In this document: one piece after another, positions 56,327-64,000 of the stretch
Layout of the letters: every line of letters starts with the position of its first letter
How positions within the stretch are numbered: position 1 is the stretch's first letter
Notes under the pieces: generated by a model
The model's database searches: none
The model's input: the letters and a program-made list of their open reading frames with translations, nothing else
Told to the model about the DNA's origin: nothing
Program-made: the position numbers and the translations under genes
Assembly (NCBI RefSeq): GCF_014633365.1
Contig: NC_068344.1
Location: 12,787,669-12,851,668, forward strand
Direction: 5' to 3'
From: Diospyros lotus
Taxonomy: Eukaryota; Streptophyta; Magnoliopsida; Ericales; Ebenaceae
DNA: 64,000 bases

Positions 56327-57091
56327 TAGAACTTGCTCATAACTTCACTGTTATATGCATATATATATATATACGTCTCTGCTTACTGATATAAAATCTG
56401 AGAACTCAATGAAGAACTGGAATAATCTGAAAAACTGATATGAACCTATAATGGAAGGGATTACAGGAAGAATACTTGCCTGATAGAACTCTTTGATCGA
56501 ACCCTGGAGCGATCCTGAAGACTCTAGCAAGCCTCTGCTATCTCTTGGCCTTTCTATTCTTCACACGATGTGAAGTAAAGCTAAGCTATAGGCTCTATAT
56601 ATAGACATAAAGTCCTAGATCCCTTTCCTTTTATAACTTAGAATCCCTCTCGCAATTGAACTTGGAGACTCTCAAAACCTTCTCCTATTGGGACTATGAG
56701 ACTCTTAATCCAATTCCATCTCATACATGGATTCTCATTCTTCTTTAAATACATAGTCCCACTTAATTAATAATAATACAAAAATTATTATTAAAACTCT
56801 CAAATAATAATAAAACTCCAAAATTACCTTCATGCCCTTGCATTTAATCCACAAAATAAATGCCATTTAAATGCTATTTAAATACTATTATCTCAATTAA
56901 AAATCACTAGTTTGCCACATTGGCAAATTCCTTTAACTCCAACATTAAAAAGAGATAAATGCTATTCTTTTCCTTCAAAATCTCTAAATTGCCACATTAA
57001 ATAATTAATTGACAAAATCTCTTAATCAATACTTCAATAATTAATTAAATAACTCTTGAAAAAATATTGGGCCCTCTAACGGGTCATTACA

Positions 57092-57369
57092 TAGCCAACG
57101 AGTATGCCCTCTCAGACAACTTTCTACTTCTACTTGGTCCTACAATATATTCTTCCTAAGGCATGTTATAATCTTGAGAATGAGTGCTTAAGTCCTAACA
57201 AGAGCTTTGGGACCTTCAAAGGGATAGCCCCACAAGTTATCTCTCTCATGAAGTACCAATAGCTCAAAAGGAATTACAACAAATTGAAGAAAAGCCACAA
57301 AAAGAACTCTAGGGATCTTAAAGACCTTACAAGTTTTGTGCAGGATGCTCTGCCAATTACCAAACTACC
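57092..57369. other. Middle part of the unassigned segment
   Basis: Sequence between two solo LTRs, the continuation of 54467-54702. It holds the target duplications tagcc (57092-57096) and ctacc (57365-57369). No intact frame. Confidence 0.5.
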
Positions 57370-60117
57370 TATAATACCCGGTATTACATGGTATTAAAAA
57401 TAAGTAATTTTTTGGATTATTTTGTCAGGACCTCGGGTGGTTCGGAAAGTCCAAGGGTTAATCTCGATAAATTAATTAATAAGATTATCGAATTGACGGC
57501 TGGGAGTGCCTCGGGACTTGGATGTCCAGGGAAGAGGGCAAGAGATTGACGAGCGTCTCAAGATGAGATAAATGACGCTGGAAGTAATCTGATCGGGAAT
57601 AATTTTCGGAATAAATTCTGTATAAGCTCGAGTGGGTGCCAATACCGAATAGTCGGAGGGGACCTCCTGGAAGCTGAGGGGACTCTAGTGGTGGTTTGGT
57701 TTCCAGAGTAAGGCAACCCTTAAGTGTTTTCGGGTCGAATAAAGGTCCCGTGCAGGCACAGGGATGAGGTCGGTATTCCCAAGTAGCGGTCGGCTATTAA
57801 ATTTTGATAAACCGAGATTTTGAGTGGTTTAATTATAATTAATTTAAGCATTGGGAGGGCCCAAGTGTAATTAGTAAATTCCTAAAGTGCAATTAATAAG
57901 TTGCTTAAGTGGAATTAAGTGTGATTAATGGGGATTTATGTGTAAATTAATTTATATATATATATTAGTAGAGGCGCGCTGAGGAAGCTTCCTACTCTCT
58001 CTATTTTGAAATACAGGGAGCAAGTGCCGAGTGAGAGAGATGAGCTCGAGAGAGAGCATTGCCGAGAAGAGAGGGAGCCTTGGCCGAGAGGGAGAGAAAC
58101 AGAGATCAGGGAAGAGGGCCGACGGCCGGCCTGAAGCAGCGGCCATGGAAGCCATCCACGACGGCAGGCAGCGGCGACCCAAAAACAGTCGCATTGAGCC
58201 GCGACCAAGGAAGAGCAGCGACTAGCGAGGGTCGTGATGGTGGCTGGTTGCGATGTTCAGAGGCGGTGTCGATCTGAGGTGGTGGTGGCTAGAAGTGCGA
58301 CTGCGGCTGGAAGCAGCAGCAATGGCGGCTGGACACGTAGGTGTTACAGCGTGCTGGTGCGCTCACTGGGAAGTCCGGCCAGTGGCGGTGGTCTCAGTGC
58401 TGTCGGTAATGGCCGACACTGATGGTACCAGCAGCGGGGGTGGCCGGCCGAGGCCAGTGATTATTGCAGCAGCAGTGCGTGCAAGCTGCTTGGGAGAGGC
58501 TGCCATGGCTGCTCGCGATGGCAGCGGCCAAGGTGGGAGATGCCGGTTCGGGTGGCGACTGTGCGACGATTGGAGGTGGCCGGTGATGGCTGAGATGATG
58601 GCAGCGGGGGTGGCTCGCGGCCATGCGGGGAAGCTGCTGGCCGAGAGGAAGGAGAAGGCGCACGCGGGAAAGGCCAGAGAAGAAGAAGACGATGAACAGT
58701 AAGGGAAGAGGAAGAATAAAGAGAAAAAGAAAAATAAAAGAAAAGAAATAATGGAAATTCTGGAAAATAAAGGGAAAATGGAGAAAAATCTCGAAAAATT
58801 CTAGAATAATGGGGGAAAGTTCTGGAATTTAAATTGGGGGCTGGAGGAGCGTGTCGGGAGCTCAGAAGTGAGATTTTGGGCACAAATGGCAGCTCGAGAG
58901 GCAACGTCGCTGTAGGCGTTTCCGAATTTCTCTCCAAATGAGTCGAGGTAAATTAATAATTTCTTCCCCAGTTATTTGCATTAAGCTACTTAATGTAAAA
59001 TAGTTATTTGTGGGATTAAACCCTATGTCGGGGTTGTTTGGAAAATTGTTGATGGATGGTTTTGATGGTATGTGTGGCGAAGTTGAAGGCATTGGTTTAA
59101 TGCCGGATGTTGATAGAGTTGGGTTTGTGTGTATTTGTATCTAGGTTCGACCGACAAAGCAGTGACTCTAAAGAAGCTTGAGGTTCAGGCTGGAATTCAT
59201 GCCGAGACAAAGATGAGGCTTCGAGTCAGGTAAGGGACGGCCCCATGTGGCTTTGCAAGTCGGTAAATATGTTTGATAATGTTTTTATGTTGCATTGGCA
59301 TGTAGTGGTTATATCTTGTGTGATGCAAGCTCTAGTGGACCTATGGCCATATGGAGGACTAGTGTGGTAGGGGCTGATAGGTTGATGCCTCAAACCTTAG
59401 TGGGTTGTGAGGATAAGTGGGCCTAGCCTCATTTGTATGCATTTGGCATACATAAACATGATTATATTCATATTTACATGCATTACACATTTACCGAGTC
59501 TTTATGACTCATGAGGTTTTACCTCATGTGTAGATGATGCAAGTCCGGATGCAAGCAGGGATGGCGCCGGGAGGCCGTTGTGGCAACTAGCTGAGTTGCC
59601 CGAGTTATGTATTTTTTTAATATTGCTTGTATGTAGCCAGGGGGCGTGGTGTATGTATACCCTTGTGAGTAAATGTCTGTGTTTTTGAGCTTAAAGGTAT
59701 TTAATTGTTGTAATCATCATAGTGTGATAGATGATTGTGAGATTGCTTGTTGAATGTGGCATAGTCGGTAAAGCCAAGTTTCGGACCGAGTCAAGATCAG
59801 CAAGGTATGTTCTCATAAATCCCCAATACTCAGCGAAGTGTTTGTATGCTAGCTTTGTGCCTGGGTCACCTCTGGCTTGCTATGGGATGAGTTGAAGAGA
59901 GGTGAAACTCACTCGGGTTTCGGGTCTTAGTCCGCTGGATTTTTCTTATTTGAGTTGGGACCGATTCCTGAGTGGAGCGAAGGGAAGGACGAAGCCTAGT
60001 TCCCACCTAGGGCGTTTCCTGTTGAAACATAGTCCAACCCTTCAATTGTGGTTGTTGGGTGAGTAATCCGGTCGATTATTTACCGGTGACGCCCGTAAGT
60101 GGGAGCGGGTCGTCACA
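57370..60117 (+). mobile_element. Solo LTR, family E (copy E1), 2,748 bp, TSD ctacc
   Basis: It runs from TATAATACCCGG at 57370 (first G mutated to A) to GGTCGTCACA at 60117, with ctacc at 57365-57369 and 60118-60122. Its first bases form a near-perfect palindrome (GTAATACC-C-GGTATTAC type). A (TA)n TATA region lies at about 57953-57966, then a GC-rich leader and block (58020-58700) with a 149-codon frame at 58253-58702 that I regard as chance. A donor-like site lies at 59230 (CAGgtaagggac), the GAGTC/GACTC hairpin at 59496-59510 and the stem module at 60000-60105. Confidence 0.93.
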
Positions 60118-60213
60118 CTACCTCATCAAAAAGGCATTTAGCTTCAAGAGAAAATAGGCCTCATTCGCCTCCAATACAGTTGTATATACCACCTTGGGTT
60201 TCTCAAGGGCCAT
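60118..60213. other. Last part of the unassigned segment
   Basis: Third piece of the sequence interrupted by solo LTRs; it ends ...agggccat before the next LTR. No frame recognised. Confidence 0.4.
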
Positions 60214-61517
60214 TGTAATACCCGATATTACATGGTGTTGGAAAAGAAAGGATTTCCAGTTATTTTTTAAAGGACCTTGAGTGGCCCGAAGAGCCTAAGA
60301 AGTGAGTTTTGAGAAATTAATTAATAAAATTATTGAATCGACGACAGAGAATGCCCCGGGGCTTGGATGTTTAGGAAAGATGGCATGAGGTTGGTGAGCA
60401 TCTTGAGGCAAGGCTAATGATGCTGAAAGCAATTAGATCGGGAATAGTTTTCAGAATAGTTGTTGTATAAGCCCGAATTGTTGATGATACCGAATGGTCG
60501 TAAGGGACCTCCAGGATGTCAAGGGGACCCTAAGGGTGGTCTGATTTTGTGTGTGAGGCAACCCTAAAGCGTTTTTGAGTGGATTAAAGGTCCTGTGTAG
60601 TTGCATGGACAAAATCGGTCTTTCCGAGTAAGTGGTGGTTATTAATTTTCGAAGAAATCAAGATTTTGTGGCTCGATGGTAATTAAATTAAGGCCTTGGA
60701 GGGTCCAAGTGCAAATAAAAATTTCCTAAGTGGAATAAAGGAAATTAATGTGTAATTTGTGTAATATATATATATGTATGTGCGTGAGCCCCAAGCATTT
60801 TGAAATTTGATTCTCATTTGGGAGCATTTTGGCCGAAAGATGAAGTGACAGAGAGAAAGACAAAGAGCATATGGAGAGCGATCGAGATAGAAAGATTAAG
60901 AGCCGGGGTCGAGAGATAGAATGAGAGGCAGTTGTAGCGGCGTCGGCCATGGCAACGGCCACAGGTAGTTGCTAGCGGCCGAAATGGCTGAGGCAGAGGT
61001 GGTCGTGCAATGGTAAAGGGCGGCCGATGGAGGCCAACCGATGGACAGAGGCAATGCAACAATAACAACGCGTAGGTGGCTGCTCACGGTAGCAGCGGCC
61101 GGCCAGTGGTTGAGCGACGGTGAGAGGAGACCATCGGTGGTGACGCTAGTAGCAGCGGTGGTCAACAGTGGCTATGCACAAAAGATGTTGTGCGAAGAAG
61201 GCGTCAGGAGGAAGAAGAAGAAAGAGAAAAGAAAAGAAAGGAAAAGAAGAAAAAAAAGAAAATAAGAAAAAATCTGGAAAAATCAAAAAAATAGGAAAAA
61301 AATCCAAAAATTCCAGAAAAACTAGAGAAATTTCTAAAAATTATTTTGGGGCTCGAGAAGCATGCCAAAGGCTTGAAGGTGGAATCTGGGCGCAAGGTGA
61401 CAGCTAGGGAGACGATGCCATTGTGGGGGTTTGGCTGGATTTCTCATCCAGATTGGTTAAGCTTCAACCAAGGAGGCAATGATCCTATAAGAGTTCGAAG
61501 TTCAGCCGAGCGTTCTC
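60214..61517 (+). repeat. Family E LTR, 5' part only (E2)
   Basis: TGTAATACCCGATATTACATGG at 60214 and the following sequence parallel E1 with many substitutions: a ggaccttgagtggcc block, a (TA)n TATA region near 60764, and a GC-rich block at 60900-61170. The match ends at about 61517, where another LTR starts, so the 3' half with hairpin and stem module is absent. A minus-strand 5' partner was not found. Confidence 0.8.
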
Positions 61518-64000
61518 TGTAACGCCTCACTTTTCAATTACACAGTGAAGCAATAAGATATTCATTATATGCTAATAATGACCTCGGGCGTTATTGGAAA
61601 TCCTTTATCAACGGAAGCAAGGATCGAACCTGAGTATGCTAAATAGCTAGGATTTCCACAAGTTTAAATAAAAATCCATCACGCACCCACATATCAAAAA
61701 GTTATAGCAACTTCACAATTACATCCTCAAGTATCTTAACTGCTATTTACATTACAATATTGGGATTACACGGGTACACAAACAAATCCAACTCTAAATC
61801 AGCCAAGCGCCACCTCTGAATCCTTGCTCGTGCTGGAACCTAGAGCCTGAAACGCTTGATACTTCCGACAAAGCTGGGACGAGGAATGTCCCAGGGGTAT
61901 GAAACACCCAAGTTAGATTGTTACATCTAAGTGAGTGGTACAAGGAAAGAAACTATGCATGCAAGAGCAATATGCAGTTATGCCAGGAAACAAGCAGAAA
62001 TAAGTATAAACCTTCCAAGACCATATCAAAATAAAACCTCCCCGAGTCACCATCATCCCTTCCAGCACTTGTGTCAAACCTCACAGCCTCACCTCCAGGC
62101 TAAGCCCCACCTCTATGCATGTGGTCGTGGTCCAATCCCTCAGCCCCACCTCTAGGCACGGGATTACGAGCCACCACTATGCCCGTCGGCACTTGTGTGA
62201 AACAGCTCAGCCCCACCTGTAGGCACGGGATCGTGGTCCAACCCCTCAACCTCACCTCTAGGAACGGCCCCACCTCTGGGCACGGGATTACTACCCCAAT
62301 CCTCGTGATGTTCCCAACAAGCAGCCAACAAGTTCCCGATCCACCAATAGCAACCATCACCAAACAACATGTTGAAGACAAAGCAGAAGGAATATGTACA
62401 ACTAAGGAATATCAAGTAGGCACGGCCTCACCTGGTGCACAAACCAAGGAAAATATAATATGCAATCCATAAGCTATGAGCAAGAGTAGTCATGTTTAAT
62501 CCCATCGACGAATCACAACAACAAACTCCGTGATCAAGCAACATAGGAAAGAAATGCTCGAAAATAGGGAAACATGAGATGTAAGCAACAACCATCCACA
62601 AGTGGAAACCAAGAGTGATCAATAGGAATCAAGGAGCATGCATAATAACCTCTCACAAATGAAACCAAGAATGATCTAGAGGAAGCATGCATGAGAACCA
62701 CTCACCTTGGTCGTTTTCCCTTCGATAGCATGATTTACAGCCCTGTTTCTTGCACTAGGGGTTGTTTCTGCAGAAATCATGGATTTAAGTAAACCAAACC
62801 TTGAATATTTTATACAGGGTTGTAGGTAATTAAAATAGGAGAACAACGGTGAAAATTTCAGGCCAATCGGAGGCCGGATGAGCCCTCACGGGCCCCCGAA
62901 AGGGTGGCCACGCGCTGCCCCTTCTCTATTTTGCAACCCAAAATTAAAACGGCCATATATTGCTCATTTTAACTCCGATTTTCTCTCCATTTGAACCTAC
63001 GAACTCCCCTTTCAATGTACTACGATCCTACAGAAGGAAAAGTGGCTTAACTTTTAGGCTTCTTCCCCATTTTTGGTGTTTTCCAATCTGGTCTCCCTAC
63101 TTAGCTTCTTTTACCTTCTTCTTTTGGCTTCTTCTTCTTCCCTTGCTTTTCTTCTCCTTTTTCCTTCTACGTGGTCCAATTCTCCACCCCTTTTATAGCC
63201 TTTTTATCTTCAAGCTTATCTCTTTTGGTTGGCTATTTTCTTCCTAGCCATGATTGCTTATCTTTGAAAAACTTACCCTTGATTCTATCTTTCCTTTGAA
63301 GATTTTACTCTACCAATCCAATCCTTCCATCTACCTATTACGTGACCACTTATTCAACCCATCTTATCCTTACCTTTTAGAAATCCAATAAGATGCTTCC
63401 AAATTCCACTTACTTTTGAATTAAGGGGTAAAGGTAATCATGGTTTCCTATCTTTAAGACTTTTGAATAAGATCACCCAATACAATCTTTCCATCTCAAG
63501 GCTTCTCCAACAAGCCTTTATTATGACAATAAGTCTTCCAATGAAAGTTTACCAACTCATGCCACTGAAGACTTTTGGGGTAAGAATCATAATTACAACT
63601 TTTGAATATTTCCTATTTTGATTCTATCTTCCAAAGCAAGCTTCTCCTTTCTTCCAATCTCCAAATACTCCTTCACGTGGCTTTAGGATAAGTTCTATCA
63701 TTCTTTTCTCTTGCAAGCCAAATACAAATCTTCCAAGTCAAGTCTTCCAAATTAAGCCATTCCAAGACTTATTTACTTTTGACTTTAAGGGTAAAAGTAA
63801 TTATTATCATCATAAGCTTTAGGACTTTTAGGGATAATCCTCCAATCCCATCTTTCCAACTCAAGCCTTCTTGAATAAGCATTTATCATTGCAAATATTC
63901 TTATTTGTTGGAGAAGTTATCCTTTGATATTTGCATTTAAGTCCCTAAAACCATTTCCATTTACACTTAAGCCCAAAACTTCCATTAAAACACTTTATTG
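61518..64000 (-). repeat. Antisense LTR ('I') running off the window
   Basis: It begins TGTAACGCCTCAC at 61518 directly after truncated E2 and continues, pyrimidine-rich, to the window edge. A ttagattgttacatctaa segment (61913-61930) is a hairpin like those in the other LTRs. A GC-rich patch lies near 62875-62925 and a TATA-like ccttttatagcc near 63189. No gene is seen; the frames present look random. Confidence 0.55.
62040..62290 (-). repeat. Degenerate repeats inside LTR I
   Basis: The unit agccccacctctaggcacggga and variants recurs about six times over 250 bases at irregular spacing. Between units, ggtcgtggtccaaccc-like text also repeats. Confidence 0.7.

Larger units (their letters stand above)
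54703..57091 (-). mobile_element. Solo LTR, family F, minus orientation, 2,389 bp, TSD tagcc
   Basis: It runs from TGTAACACCCC at 54703 to GGGTCATTACA at 57091, with tagcc at 54698-54702 and 57092-57096. Its minus strand begins TGTAATGACCCG, close to the start of F's 3' LTR (TGTAGTGACCCG), and its 3' part aligns with that LTR. The GAGCT/AGCTC hairpin is at 55047-55061. It carries two repeat arrays that F's 3' LTR lacks (55727-56084 and 56096-56326). No gene. Confidence 0.9.

Noticed and set aside
58253..58702. 149-codon GC-rich frame inside solo LTR E1
   Set aside because: The matching region in the other E copies does not keep the frame; composition explains its length.

Overview
This is a window of a plant (angiosperm) nuclear genome and is almost wholly repeat DNA. 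Plant signs are the Ty1/Copia and Ty3/Gypsy remnants with an initiator-tRNA-Met primer-binding site (TGGTATCAGAGC), a plant-type SAM50 gene with GT-AG introns, hAT elements with 8-bp target duplications and a Cassandra-type LTR carrying a 5S-like segment. I cannot name the species.

Layout. 1-5040: end of a Copia element, then a decayed, integrase-less Ty3/Gypsy element. 5041-9710: LTR debris holding a 983-bp hAT element (8-bp TSD), then a minus-strand RTE-clade LINE split by a second inverted-repeat element. 11164-16568: the only host gene, three 3' exons of SAM50 (mitochondrial outer-membrane OMP85 barrel); its N-terminal exons are not visible. 17076-28001: a Gypsy gag scrap, a CACTA-like end, and a Copia element whose 5' LTR is broken by other LTRs, including a solo LTR with a perfect TSD. 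28002-46051: an about 18-kb non-coding LTR element (here 'element A', a LARD) with TSD gtatc; its 5' LTR is intact and its 3' LTR holds three later insertions, one containing a fourth, each datable against the empty site in the 5' LTR. 46052-53323: LTR debris, a tiny TRIM-like element, a decayed chromovirus (element F) with RT, RNase H, integrase and chromodomain-like end, its 3' LTR, another TRIM fragment and a Cassandra-like LTR. 53324-64000: antisense LTRs and solo LTRs (two with perfect TSDs) to the window edge.

How the parts relate. LTR families called A, B and E here differ over most of their 2.4-2.8 kb but share the last ~120-160 bases, just before the PBS, with three nested stems. They also share a mid-LTR hairpin, seen too in family F, with compensating base changes, and a splice-donor-like block. 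A codes for nothing, but its polypurine-tract region matches that of chromovirus F, which suggests mobilisation in trans. The main open question in the window is this conserved RNA-like architecture in otherwise divergent LTRs. Similarity calls were made by eye; no database search was run.
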